Source: an uncultured Clostridia bacterium
GTDB taxonomy: Bacteria > Bacillota > Clostridia > Oscillospirales > Oscillospiraceae
DNA: 10,054 bases
Direction: 5' to 3'
Assembly (NCBI GenBank): GCA_945926565.1
Contig: CAMELY010000042.1
Span: 1-10,054, forward strand
Shown here in pieces: positions 1-7,833 of this stretch (within the stretch, counting starts at the first letter, position 1; every line of letters begins with the position of its first letter). The translations under genes were made by a program, and so were the position numbers. The notes beneath the pieces are model-generated. The model did no database searches. It worked only from the letters and a program-made list of their open reading frames with translations, and was not told the DNA's origin.

Positions 1-771
1 CGCTACAGCCTGCTGGCGGGTGGCAAGCGGATACGCCCGGTGCTGGTGCTGGCCTTCTGCGAGGCCCTGGGAGGGAAGCCGGACAAGGCCCTGCCTCTGG
101 CGGCGGCCATTGAGATGGTGCACACCTACTCCCTCATCCACGACGATCTGCCCAGCATGGACAACGACGACTTGCGCCGGGGCCGGCCCACCAACCACAA
201 GGTGTACGGCGAGTGCATGGCCATCCTGGCGGGCGACGCCCTCCAGGCGGCGGCCTTTGAGCAGGTGCTGTCCGCGGATCTCCCGGCCCAGCGCCGGGCG
301 GAGGCCGCCCTGGTTCTGGCCAGAGCCGCCGGCCCGGACGGCATGGTGGCCGGTCAGGTGCTGGATATGGAAGGGGAGGAGCGGCAGCTCTCCCTGGAGG
401 AGATCGCCCGGATGAACGGCCTCAAGACCGGCTGCCTGCTGGAGGGGGCCTGCCTGATGGGTGTGGCCGCCGCCGGCGGAACCGAGCGCCAAAAGCAGGC
501 CGCCCGGGACTACGCCCAGGCCGTCGGCCTTGCCTTCCAGGTGCGGGACGACATGCTGGACGTCACCTCGGACGCTCAGACCATGGGCAAGAGCGTGGGC
601 AAGGACGCTGCCCAGAACAAGTCCACCTTTGTCTCCCTGCTGGGCCTGGAAAAGTGTGAACAGGTGGTGCTGGAGCAGACGGAAAAGGCCAAGGAGGCGC
701 TGCGGGGCATCGGGATTGAGACGGCGTTTTTTGACGCCCTGGCAGACTACCTGGCGGGCCGGGGCAACTGA
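1..771 (+). CDS. ispA: Farnesyl diphosphate synthase (polyprenyl synthetase family), 5' end missing
   Basis: The reading frame is open from base 1 and ends at TGA 769-771, giving 256 codons. The full protein is normally about 290-300 residues, so roughly 40 N-terminal residues lie outside the window. The first visible residues carry the family's GGKRIRP substrate-binding motif. The first aspartate-rich motif, DDLPSMD, is at visible residues 48-54. The second, DDMLD, is at 183-187 and is followed by the GKSVGKD segment. These aspartates bind the Mg2+ that holds the allylic diphosphate. Family knowledge: the cytosolic enzyme condenses DMAPP/GPP with IPP to make farnesyl diphosphate, the precursor of undecaprenyl carriers and quinone side chains. 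The neighbouring dxs supplies the same pathway. Chain length (C15 rather than C20) is inferred from family resemblance and context, so a geranylgeranyl synthase is a minor alternative. An ATG at base 40 is internal and not the true start. Confidence 0.93.
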   Translation, partial: RYSLLAGGKRIRPVLVLAFCEALGGKPDKALPLAAAIEMVHTYSLIHDDLPSMDNDDLRRGRPTNHKVYGECMAILAGDALQAAAFEQVLSADLPAQRRAEAALVLARAAGPDGMVAGQVLDMEGEERQLSLEEIARMNGLKTGCLLEGACLMGVAAAGGTERQKQAARDYAQAVGLAFQVRDDMLDVTSDAQTMGKSVGKDAAQNKSTFVSLLGLEKCEQVVLEQTEKAKEALRGIGIETAFFDALADYLAGRGN

Positions 772-814
772 GCGACCCGGAATGTGACGAAACAACGAGA
801 GAGGAACGAGCGAT

Positions 815-1264
815 ATGTTTGACATTCCCCTGGGCAACCAAATTCTGGTGCTCTCCGGTCTGTCCTGGGCACTGGCCCAGGTCATCAAGGGCATTATTCA
901 GCGCATTGTGGAGGGCACCTTTACCCTGGAACAGTTTCTGGCCAGCGGAGGCATGCCCAGCTCCCACTCTGCCCTGGTGACCTGCTGCGCCGTGACCACC
1001 GGTTTTCTGTATGGCTTTGACTCCGGCCTCTTCGCGCTGGCCTGCCTGTTTGCCATTGTGGTCATGTATGACGCCTGCCATGTCCGGCGATCCTCCGGCG
1101 AGCAGGCCAAGGTGGTCAATGAGATGCTGCGCTCCCTGCAGGAGATCCGGCCCAACATGTCCCAGCAGGAGCTGAAGGTGGTCATGGGCCACACCACGCT
1201 TCAGGTCTTTTTCGGCGCCCTGCTGGGCCTGGCCGTGGCGCTGCTGGGTGTCTGGCTGTTTTGA
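815..1264 (+). CDS. Divergent PAP2 family membrane protein (DUF212)
   Basis: This 149-residue hydrophobic protein starts 43 bases after ispA, behind a GAGAGGAA-type ribosome binding site. It has the DUF212 hallmarks: GGMPSSHSA at residues 45-53, which resembles the PSGH signature of PAP2 phosphatases; a YDA..VRR..GEQA block near residues 87-100; and a C-terminal GHT..QVFFGALLG segment. Likely membrane segments are about 10-30, 52-68, 71-88 and 129-149, so it sits in the cytoplasmic membrane. PAP2 enzymes remove phosphate from lipid phosphates or diphosphates. The biochemical role of this divergent branch is not firmly established, and the classical first PAP2 motif (KX6RP) is not evident. Its position between ispA and dxs suggests, as inference only, a role in prenyl-phosphate handling. 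Family assignment is confident; function is not. Confidence 0.85.
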   Translation: MFDIPLGNQILVLSGLSWALAQVIKGIIQRIVEGTFTLEQFLASGGMPSSHSALVTCCAVTTGFLYGFDSGLFALACLFAIVVMYDACHVRRSSGEQAKVVNEMLRSLQEIRPNMSQQELKVVMGHTTLQVFFGALLGLAVALLGVWLF

Positions 1265-1298
1265 GACGGAGGAGCATCTGTTTGGAGGAATCTGAATC

Positions 1299-3155
1299 AT
1301 GTGGGAGTATTTACAGAACCTCTCCCTGCCGCTGACCGATCTGACCGACAGCGAGGGGCTGGCCCTGTGCCAGCAACTGCGCAGGGATCTGGTTCAGTCG
1401 GTAGCCCAGACCGGCGGCCATCTGGCCTCCAACCTGGGGGCGGTGGAGCTGACGGTGGCCATTCACCGGGCCTACGACACCAGCCGGGACCGGGTGGTCT
1501 TTGACGTGGGCCACCAGTGCTATATCCATAAAATCCTCACCGGCCGGGCGGAGCAGATGAGCACCCTGCGCAAGTATGGGGGCATCGCCGGCTTCCCCAA
1601 GCCGGTGGAGAGCGTCCACGACGCCTTTATCGCCGGCCACGCCTCCAACTCGGTGTCGGTGGCGGTGGGCATGGCCCGGGCCAGGACCATCCGGGGCGAG
1701 GACTATGACGTGCTGGCCCTCATCGGCGACGGCGCCCTCACCGGCGGCCTTGCCTACGAGGGACTCTCCGACGCCGGCGGCAGCGGCGAGCGGATGGTGG
1801 TCATTGTCAATGACAACGGCATGAGCATCAAGAAGAACGTGGGCGGCATCTCCACCCTGCTGCGGCGGCATCATCTCAAGCCCACCTATCTGCGCTTCAA
1901 GCAGTTTTACCGGGCCTTTACCCGGAAGATCCCCGGCGGCGGACACCTCTATGCCCTGACCCACCGGATCAAAAAGGCGATCAAGGGCACTCTGCTGCCC
2001 TGCAGCATGTTTGAGGACATGGGCTTTACCTATATCGGCCCGGTGGACGGACATAACCTGAGTGAGCTGACCCGGCTGCTGAAATTCTCCAAGAGCCTGG
2101 ACGGCCCGGTGCTGCTCCATGTGCGCACCATCAAGGGCAAGGGCTATCCTCCCGCGGAGCAGACCCCTGCCAATTTCCACGGGGTCAGCCCCTTCCATCC
2201 GGAGGACGGAACGCCACGCAAGCCCGCCGGGGAGAATTTTTCCGCCGTCTTTGGCCGGGTGCTGTGCCGGCTGGGAGAGCGCAACCCCAACCTCTGCGCC
2301 GTCACCGCCGCCATGGAGAGCGGCACCGGCCTCACTGACTTTGCCGAGCGGTTCCCGAAACGGTTTTTTGACGTGGGCATCGCCGAGGGCCACGCGGTGG
2401 CCATGTGCGCCGGTATGGCGAAGCAGGGAGTTGTGCCGGTATTCGCCGTCTATTCCACTTTTTTGCAGCGATCCTTTGATATGCTGATACACGACGTGGC
2501 CATCCAGAAGCTCCATGTGGTCTTCTGCGTGGATCGGGCCGGCCTGGTGGGGGAGGACGGAGAGACCCATCAGGGCACCTACGACATCTCCATGCTGGCC
2601 ACCGTGCCCAATATGGTCATCCTGGCTCCGGCCAGCTTTTCCGAGCTGGAGACCATGCTCACCTGGGCGGTGGAAGAGGCCCAGGGCCCGGTGGCCGTCC
2701 GCTATCCCCGGGGCGGGGAGAACGGCTACAGCGGCAACTCCTGCCCGGAGGCCACCGTGCGGCTCCGTCCGGGAGAGGACGCCACCCTGGTGACCTACGG
2801 CACCCTGGTGGGGGAGGCCCTGGAGGCGGCCCGGCTGCTGGAGGAGAAGGGACTTTCCTGCGAGATTCTCAAGCTGAACCGGGTATCTCCCATCGACGCC
2901 GGGCCGGTGTTGGACAGCGTCAAAAAGACCAAACGCCTGGTGGTGGTGGAGGAGGTGGCCTCCCGTGGCTCTGTGGGCCGGGATCTGGCCACCCAGCTGG
3001 CGGCGCTGAATGTGCGCCTGGAGCGGGTCATCCTGCTCAACGCCGGAGACGGCTTGGTGACCCACGGCTCCGTGCCCCAGCTCCGGGCGCTGCTGGGCAT
3101 TGACGCACCCCACATCGCCACTACCATTGAGGAGGCAGTTCGTTGCGTAAAATGA
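1299..3155 (+). CDS. dxs: 1-deoxy-D-xylulose-5-phosphate synthase
   Basis: This 618-residue protein matches the usual length of about 620. It is a thiamine-diphosphate transketolase-like enzyme that condenses pyruvate and glyceraldehyde 3-phosphate to DXP, the committed step of the MEP isoprenoid pathway and a branch to thiamine and pyridoxal. The N-terminal TPP domain shows H41 in GGHLASNLG, DVGHQCYIHK at 69-78, and the cofactor motif GDG (143-145) to NDNG (171-174). The pyrimidine domain has IAEGHAV with the catalytic-type Glu at 363, then YSTFLQR, DRAGLVGEDGETHQG, and VRYPRGG in the substrate-phosphate region. A C-terminal transketolase domain follows. The ATG start at 1299 lies behind TTTGGAGGAA at a suitable distance. 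It lies 34 bases after the DUF212 gene and overlaps tlyA. Its position downstream of ispA gives co-transcription of an early and a late isoprenoid step. Confidence 0.97.
   Translation: MWEYLQNLSLPLTDLTDSEGLALCQQLRRDLVQSVAQTGGHLASNLGAVELTVAIHRAYDTSRDRVVFDVGHQCYIHKILTGRAEQMSTLRKYGGIAGFPKPVESVHDAFIAGHASNSVSVAVGMARARTIRGEDYDVLALIGDGALTGGLAYEGLSDAGGSGERMVVIVNDNGMSIKKNVGGISTLLRRHHLKPTYLRFKQFYRAFTRKIPGGGHLYALTHRIKKAIKGTLLPCSMFEDMGFTYIGPVDGHNLSELTRLLKFSKSLDGPVLLHVRTIKGKGYPPAEQTPANFHGVSPFHPEDGTPRKPAGENFSAVFGRVLCRLGERNPNLCAVTAAMESGTGLTDFAERFPKRFFDVGIAEGHAVAMCAGMAKQGVVPVFAVYSTFLQRSFDMLIHDVAIQKLHVVFCVDRAGLVGEDGETHQGTYDISMLATVPNMVILAPASFSELETMLTWAVEEAQGPVAVRYPRGGENGYSGNSCPEATVRLRPGEDATLVTYGTLVGEALEAARLLEEKGLSCEILKLNRVSPIDAGPVLDSVKKTKRLVVVEEVASRGSVGRDLATQLAALNVRLERVILLNAGDGLVTHGSVPQLRALLGIDAPHIATTIEEAVRCVK
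3129..3135 (+). promoter_or_regulatory. Ribosome binding site that decides the tlyA start
   Basis: GAGGAGG lies inside the end of dxs. It is 7 bases before TTG 3143 but 16 bases before the in-frame ATG 3152. The spacing favours the TTG start. The ATG forms a classical ATGA overlap with the dxs stop, so it remains possible by translational coupling. Confidence 0.6.
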
Positions 3156-3949
3156 GATTGGATCAGGCCATGGTGCAGCAGGGCCTGGCCCCCACCCGTC
3201 AGAAGGCCCAGGCCATCATTATGAGCGGCCAGGTCTTTGTGGACGGCAAGCGGGCGGATAAATGCGGCTTTGCCCTGACAGAGGACGCCGTCATCGAGGT
3301 GCACGGCAAGACGCTGAGCTATGTGAGCCGGGGGGGCCTCAAGCTGGAAAAGGCCATGCAGACCTGGCCCATCACCCTGGAAGAGACCGTCTGTATGGAC
3401 TGCGGCGCCTCCACCGGCGGCTTTACCGACTGCATGCTGCAAAACGGGGCGGGCAAGGTCTACGCCGTGGACGTGGGCTACGGCCAGCTGGACTGGAAGC
3501 TCCGGCAGGACCCCCGGGTCATCTGTATGGAGCGCACCAACGCCCGCTACCTCACCCGGGAGCAGATCCCCGACCCCCTGGACTTTGTGTCAGTGGACGT
3601 GTCCTTTATCTCCCTGGGCCTCATTCTGCCCGCCCTGCGTCCCCTGCTTCAGGAGGGGGGCCAGATGGTCTGTCTGGTCAAGCCCCAGTTCGAGGCGGGC
3701 AAGGAGAAGGTGGGCAAAAAGGGAGTCGTCCGGGATCCTGCCGTCCATCTGGAGGTGCTGGAGCAGTTTCTGACCCACGCCGCCCAGAACGACCTGACGG
3801 TGCTGGGACTGACCTACTCTCCCATCCGGGGGCCGGAGGGAAATATCGAATATCTGGGCTGGCTCCGGGCCGGGGCAGGGGAGCCCTGTGTTCCCGACCT
3901 GGCGGAATTGGTACGCCAGTCCCATGAGAGCTTGGAGAAGACGCCATGA
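3143..3949 (+). CDS. tlyA: TlyA family rRNA 2'-O-methyltransferase / hemolysin A family protein
   Basis: This is a 268-residue protein if TTG 3143 is used, or 265 from ATG 3152. An N-terminal S4 RNA-binding domain (about residues 4-62: RLDQAMVQQGLA..R.KAQ..I..G.V.VDG) is followed by SRGGLKLEKA at 62-71. A Rossmann-fold FtsJ-like methyltransferase domain comes next. SAM motif I is DCGASTGGFT at 86-95, the acidic end of strand 2 is D110 in VDVGYGQL, VDVSFISL is at 151-158, and VKPQFE is at 179-184; GNIEYL lies near the C-terminus. Conserved K67, D152, K180 and the late Glu fit the K-D-K-E catalytic set of 2'-O-methyltransferases. Characterised TlyA proteins methylate ribose in 16S and/or 23S rRNA and affect capreomycin sensitivity. 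The exact target here is not shown. The 'hemolysin' label is historical. It overlaps dxs upstream and nadK by ATGA downstream. Confidence 0.92.
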   Translation: MRKMRLDQAMVQQGLAPTRQKAQAIIMSGQVFVDGKRADKCGFALTEDAVIEVHGKTLSYVSRGGLKLEKAMQTWPITLEETVCMDCGASTGGFTDCMLQNGAGKVYAVDVGYGQLDWKLRQDPRVICMERTNARYLTREQIPDPLDFVSVDVSFISLGLILPALRPLLQEGGQMVCLVKPQFEAGKEKVGKKGVVRDPAVHLEVLEQFLTHAAQNDLTVLGLTYSPIRGPEGNIEYLGWLRAGAGEPCVPDLAELVRQSHESLEKTP

Positions 3950-4806
3950 AAGTGATACTCAGCCCCAATCCCTACCGCGACAAGGGCCTGCGGGCCGTCC
4001 GGGAGGCCCAGCGCATTCTGGAAAAGGACGGCGTGGAGAGCAGTATCTGCCTGCCCTTTCGTCCAGAGGGGAGCTATGAGCTGCCCCCGGAGGTGCAGGT
4101 GTCGGATATCCTCCAGGAGGCCCCCAAGGCGGATATGCTGATCTGCTTCGGCGGCGACGGGACGATTCTGCACTCGGCCAAGCTGGCCGCCCAGTACGAT
4201 ATCCCCATCCTGGGGGTGAATATGGGCAGCGTGGGCTTTATGGCGGAGCTGGAGCACGGCGAGCTCAAGCTGCTCCACCGGCTGGTGGAGGGGAAATACA
4301 CCTATGAAAAGCGCAGGCTGATGGACGTCCGGGTGATGCGGGACAACCGCACGATTTTCCAGGATGTGGCTCTGAATGACGCCACGATCACCAAGGGGGC
4401 GGTGGCCCGGGTGATTGATCTGATCGTCTACGGCGACCGGGTCAAGATCACCGAGTTCTCCGGCGACGGGGTGATCGTCGCCACCCCCACCGGCTCCACC
4501 GCCTACTCCATGTCGGCGGGGGGGCCCATTGTGGAGCCCACGGCGGAGAATCTGATCGTCACCCCCATCTGCGCCCACGCCCTCCAGGCCAAGAGCTTTG
4601 TGCTGGCGCCGGAGCGGGTGGTGGCGGTGCGCACCAGCCGTCAGAGCCGCAAGACCGCCTACTTATCTGCCGATGGGGGCCGGGCCTTCCGGCTCAGCGG
4701 CGGAGACGTGGTGGAGCTGAGCAATTCCGACCGCTATATTCGGCTGGTCCGGCTTACCGGTCGCAATTTCTATGAGATCGTCAGCCAGAAGCTGGGGAGA
4801 GGTTGA
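3946..4806 (+). CDS. nadK: NAD kinase (ATP-NAD kinase)
   Basis: The protein has 286 residues, typical for bacterial NAD kinases. It phosphorylates NAD to NADP in the cytosol and so sets the NADPH pool, which the MEP pathway and biosynthesis draw on. Visible motifs are GGDGT at 69-73 (nucleotide binding and catalysis), NMGSVGF at 92-98, the ALND segment at 142-145 where most members have NE or ND, and GDGVIVATPTGSTAYS from 173, the second signature, which binds NAD. The start ATG overlaps the tlyA stop in an ATGA arrangement, which indicates translational coupling. The tlyA-nadK-argR-recN order is a common Firmicute block. Nothing looks truncated. Confidence 0.97.
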   Translation: MKVILSPNPYRDKGLRAVREAQRILEKDGVESSICLPFRPEGSYELPPEVQVSDILQEAPKADMLICFGGDGTILHSAKLAAQYDIPILGVNMGSVGFMAELEHGELKLLHRLVEGKYTYEKRRLMDVRVMRDNRTIFQDVALNDATITKGAVARVIDLIVYGDRVKITEFSGDGVIVATPTGSTAYSMSAGGPIVEPTAENLIVTPICAHALQAKSFVLAPERVVAVRTSRQSRKTAYLSADGGRAFRLSGGDVVELSNSDRYIRLVRLTGRNFYEIVSQKLGRG

Positions 4807-4814
4807 GGGACAGC

Positions 4815-5267
4815 ATGAAAGAACGGAGACAACAGGCCATTCTGGACATTATCGTCCGTCAGGATGTGGAGACCCAGGAGCAGCTGCTCACCGCCCTGAA
4901 GGGCCGGGGCTTTCACTGCACCCAGGCCACCATTTCCCGGGACATCAAGGAGCTGCAGCTGGTCAAGGAGCTGAGCCCGGCGGGCAGCTATCGCTATGTG
5001 GTTTCCGACCGGAAGGGAAAGGGCGAGCACGACGAGCGGCTGCGCAATATCTTCCGGGAGGGGGTCATCAGCGTGGCTGCTGCCCAGAACTTGGTGGTGG
5101 TCAAGACCATGCCCGGCCTGGCCAACGCCGCCGCCGCCGCCCTGGACCGGATGAACATCGAGAACATGGTGGGTACTCTGGCGGGAGACGACACGGCGCT
5201 GCTGATCATGGGCACCAGCCAGTCTGCGGAGGCCTTCTGCGGAGAGATCAAGGGGATGCTGCGGTAA
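4815..5267 (+). CDS. argR: Arginine repressor ArgR/AhrC
   Basis: This 150-residue protein is the usual length for the family. The N-terminal winged-helix DNA-binding domain begins RRQQAILDII and has the recognition helix ATISRDIKEL at 38-47. The C-terminal oligomerisation and arginine-binding domain includes the conserved T-x-PG-x-A segment (VVVKTMPGLANA) and GTLAGDDT at 120-127; its paired Asp 125-126 contact arginine in the hexamer. Family role: with L-arginine bound it represses arginine biosynthesis genes and, in Firmicutes, can activate catabolic ones. I chose ATG 4815, preceded by GAGGGA. An in-frame TTG at 4803 overlaps the nadK stop as TTGA and would add 4 residues, but it has no properly spaced ribosome binding site. 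No arginine genes are in this window, so its targets lie elsewhere. Confidence 0.95.
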   Translation: MKERRQQAILDIIVRQDVETQEQLLTALKGRGFHCTQATISRDIKELQLVKELSPAGSYRYVVSDRKGKGEHDERLRNIFREGVISVAAAQNLVVVKTMPGLANAAAAALDRMNIENMVGTLAGDDTALLIMGTSQSAEAFCGEIKGMLR

Positions 5268-5312
5268 GCGTCCCATCAGCCATACACAGCCCAGCGGAGG
5301 GGAGGAACTGCT

Positions 5313-7004
5313 ATGCTTTCTCTGCTGCACATTGAGAATATCGCGGTCATCCAGTCGGCGGACATCCAGTTTGACGCCGGCTTCAACGTGCTGACCGGCG
5401 AGACCGGCGCCGGTAAGTCCATCGTGGTGGACGCCATCGGCGCCATTCTGGGCGGCCGCACCAGCCGGGACCTGATCCGTACCGGGGCGAAAGCTGCTCT
5501 GGTCAGTGCCCAGTTTACGCAAGTCGGGCCCCTGCCCTGGCTGGGGGAGAACGGCTTTGACCCGGACGGAGGCGAGCTGATTCTCCAGCGCCAGATCCAG
5601 CAGGGGGGCCGGAACATCTGCCGACTCAACGGCAAGCCCATCTCGGTGGCCCAGATGCAGGAGCTGGGCCGTCAGCTGGTGAATATCCACGGCCAGCACG
5701 ACGGCCAGCAGCTCTTAGACCCCCTGTGCCACCTCTCCTACCTGGACAGCTTCGGGGAGACCGAGCCGCTGCTCTCTGCCTTTCAGGCATGCTACAGCCA
5801 GGTCTCCCGGCTGGGCCGGGAGATCAGCGCCCTCCGGATGGACGAGGCGGAAAAGGCCCGCCGGATGGATGCTCTGGACTATCAAATCAGAGAGCTGGAG
5901 CGGGCAAACCTCCAGCCGGGAGAGGATCATGAGCTGGCCCAGCGCCGCCAGGTGCTGCGCAACGCGGGCCGGCTCATGGACGGCCTGGAGGAGGCCAACT
6001 TCGCCCTCTTCGGCGGGGAGGATGAAGACGGCGCCCTGGCCCTCTTAGGCAAGGCAGAGGGCGCCCTGCGCAGCCTGGGCCGGTACTCTGAGTCCCTGGC
6101 CCAGCTGGCCGACCAGCTGGCGGAGGCCCGGTACGGCATCGACGACCTGGCCGAGTCGGTGGCCCGGGAAAAGGATCAGCTGGAGATCTCCCCGGGGGAG
6201 CTGGATCAGCTGGAGGGCCGCCTGGACGTGATCTACCGGCTGCGGAAAAAGTACGGGGACACGGTGGAGGATATGCTGGCCTACCTGGAGCGGTGCAGAC
6301 AGGAGCGGGAGCAGATTCAGTACGCCGACGACCGGATCGCCAAGCTGGAAAAGCAGCTGAAAACGGCGGTGGAGGAGACCCGGAAGCGGGGCGAAGCCCT
6401 CTCCGCGGCCCGGAAGGAGGCCGCCCTCCGGATGCAGGCGCGCATCCAGAAGGAGCTGGCCGACCTGGATATGCCCAAGGTGCGCTTCCAGGTGGACTTT
6501 GCCCCTAAGGAGGGGAAGTACCACATGGACGAGACCGGTATGGACGAGGTGCAGTTCCTCATGTCCGCCAACGTGGGCGAGGACCTGAAGCCCATCCATA
6601 AAATCGCCTCCGGCGGCGAGCTGGCCCGGATTATGCTTGCCCTGAAAAACGTGCTGGCGGAGAATGAGGCGGTGGGCACCCTGGTCTTTGACGAGGTGGA
6701 CACCGGCGTCTCCGGCCGGGCGGCCCAGAAGGTGGCCCGGAAGATGTCCGACGTGGCCCGGCATAAGCAGGTGCTCTGCGTCACCCATCTGCCTCAGATC
6801 GCCGCCATGGCTGACGTCCACTTCTCGGTGGAGAAGGGAGAGCGCTCCGGACGTACCTATACCGCTGTGGAGCAGCTGAGTAGAAAGCGCCGGATGGAGG
6901 AGCTGGCCCGGCTCTCCGGCGGCGAGCAGGTCACCGAGGCCCTGCTCCACAGCGCCGGGGAGATGCTGGATCAGGCGGAGCAGTGGAAGACACGGCAAAA
7001 TTGA
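5313..7004 (+). CDS. recN: DNA repair protein RecN
   Basis: This 563-residue protein falls in the RecN range of 550-580. It is an SMC-like ATPase that acts on DNA double-strand breaks and promotes end tethering with RecA. The N-terminal head half has Walker A GETGAGKS at 29-36 and the RecN-typical VNIHGQHD ending at 130. A long central region, about residues 150-390, is rich in E, R, K, A and L with heptad-like character and would form the antiparallel coiled coil. The C-terminal head half has the ABC signature SGGELAR at 433-439, Walker B LVFDEVDTGVSG from 457, and the switch histidine in VTHLPQ near 492. The start ATG follows GGAGGGGAGG. A 45-base gap separates it from argR, and I saw no terminator or LexA-type box there. 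Confidence 0.97.
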   Translation: MLSLLHIENIAVIQSADIQFDAGFNVLTGETGAGKSIVVDAIGAILGGRTSRDLIRTGAKAALVSAQFTQVGPLPWLGENGFDPDGGELILQRQIQQGGRNICRLNGKPISVAQMQELGRQLVNIHGQHDGQQLLDPLCHLSYLDSFGETEPLLSAFQACYSQVSRLGREISALRMDEAEKARRMDALDYQIRELERANLQPGEDHELAQRRQVLRNAGRLMDGLEEANFALFGGEDEDGALALLGKAEGALRSLGRYSESLAQLADQLAEARYGIDDLAESVAREKDQLEISPGELDQLEGRLDVIYRLRKKYGDTVEDMLAYLERCRQEREQIQYADDRIAKLEKQLKTAVEETRKRGEALSAARKEAALRMQARIQKELADLDMPKVRFQVDFAPKEGKYHMDETGMDEVQFLMSANVGEDLKPIHKIASGGELARIMLALKNVLAENEAVGTLVFDEVDTGVSGRAAQKVARKMSDVARHKQVLCVTHLPQIAAMADVHFSVEKGERSGRTYTAVEQLSRKRRMEELARLSGGEQVTEALLHSAGEMLDQAEQWKTRQN

Positions 7005-7044
7005 GGCGGAACAGCAACGTATCTGTGAACAGGAGGGAAACAAG

Positions 7045-7821
7045 ATGCGCTTTGGTTACTGTGCGTCCATTCAGGATGCCCCTTTGCTGAAGGAGCTGGG
7101 CTATGACTACCTGGAGTGCGTCCTGCGGGATCTGGACGGGATGAGCCCCGGAGAGCTCCGGGAGGCCCGGAGCCTTTTGCGGGAAACCGGTCTGGCCGCC
7201 GAGGCGTTCAACTGCTTCTATGGCCCCCAGCGCCTGGTGGGGGAGGACGTAACCCCTCTCCCCGAGCTGCTGGACTACACCAACCGTGTCCTGGAGCGGG
7301 CTGCGGAGCTGGGCGGCAAAATCGCCGTCTACGGCAGCGGCCGGGCCAGGCACATCCCGGAGGGCTTTTCCCGGGAAAAGGCCAAGGGCCAGTTCTGCGA
7401 GGCGGTCTGGCACACCGCCGAGGCGGCCCGTCAGTTCGGCATCACCCTGGTGCTGGAGCCGCTGAACGCCGGGGAGACCAACTTCTTCCATACGGTGGAA
7501 GAGGGAACTCAGCTGGTGGGGGAGATCGGCCATGAAAATCTCTTCCTGCTGGCGGACTGGTATCACGTCTGCCGGGAGGGGGAGCCCTTTGAACAGATCG
7601 TCCAGGCGGGCCCTCTGCTGCGGCATATCCACCTGGCGGAGCCGGTCAACCGGCGGGTGCCCCGCATGGGAGACGGCGCCGATTACGGTGCCATGGGCGC
7701 CGCCCTGGATCGGGCGGGCTATCAGGTGCGCGTCAGCATTGAGGCGATTCACGACCCCGCCCGCACCCTGCGCCAGGAGGCACAGGAGGGGCTGGAAGTG
7801 CTGCGCCGGTATTTCAATTAG
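7045..7821 (+). CDS. Sugar phosphate isomerase/epimerase family TIM-barrel protein (xylose isomerase-like, AP endonuclase 2 superfamily)
   Basis: The protein has 258 residues and starts behind a strong AGGAGGG site 40 bases after recN. It fits the xylose-isomerase-like TIM barrel (PF01261 type). The four metal ligands expected for the epimerase branch can be placed: E138 in LVLEPLN, D171 in LADWYHV, H196 in HIHLAEP and E233 in VSIEA. This Glu-Asp-His-Glu set matches the divalent-metal site of tagatose/psicose 3-epimerases and related isomerases. No signal peptide is seen, so it is cytosolic. The Gfo/Idh/MocA dehydrogenase follows 12 bases downstream. In known catabolic modules such pairs act in succession on inositols, keto-sugars or glycosides, including lyase-type reactions on 3-oxo-glycosides. 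The true substrate cannot be read from the sequence. A role as a DNA endonuclease (Nfo) is unlikely because the extra zinc ligands are not evident. Confidence 0.85.
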   Translation: MRFGYCASIQDAPLLKELGYDYLECVLRDLDGMSPGELREARSLLRETGLAAEAFNCFYGPQRLVGEDVTPLPELLDYTNRVLERAAELGGKIAVYGSGRARHIPEGFSREKAKGQFCEAVWHTAEAARQFGITLVLEPLNAGETNFFHTVEEGTQLVGEIGHENLFLLADWYHVCREGEPFEQIVQAGPLLRHIHLAEPVNRRVPRMGDGADYGAMGAALDRAGYQVRVSIEAIHDPARTLRQEAQEGLEVLRRYFN

Positions 7822-7833
7822 GAGGAGACTGTC

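Noticed and set aside
1311..3113. 600-codon open frame on the minus strand opposite dxs
   Set aside because: It is almost fully antisense to dxs, whose motifs are unmistakable. Long antisense frames are expected in DNA with strong GC bias at third positions.
4780..4815. ArgR autoregulatory ARG box upstream of argR
   Set aside because: The region is the coding end of nadK and no AT-rich TNTGNAT-type palindrome is visible. argR seems to rely on upstream transcription.
4770..5699. 309-codon minus-strand frame across argR and the start of recN, with similar frames opposite nadK and recN
   Set aside because: Antisense shadows of conserved genes with no domain or plausible ribosome binding site.
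7005..7044. Separate promoter or terminator between recN and the sugar genes
   Set aside because: I could not find a -35/-10 pair or a stem with a T-run in these 40 bases; only a strong ribosome binding site is clear.
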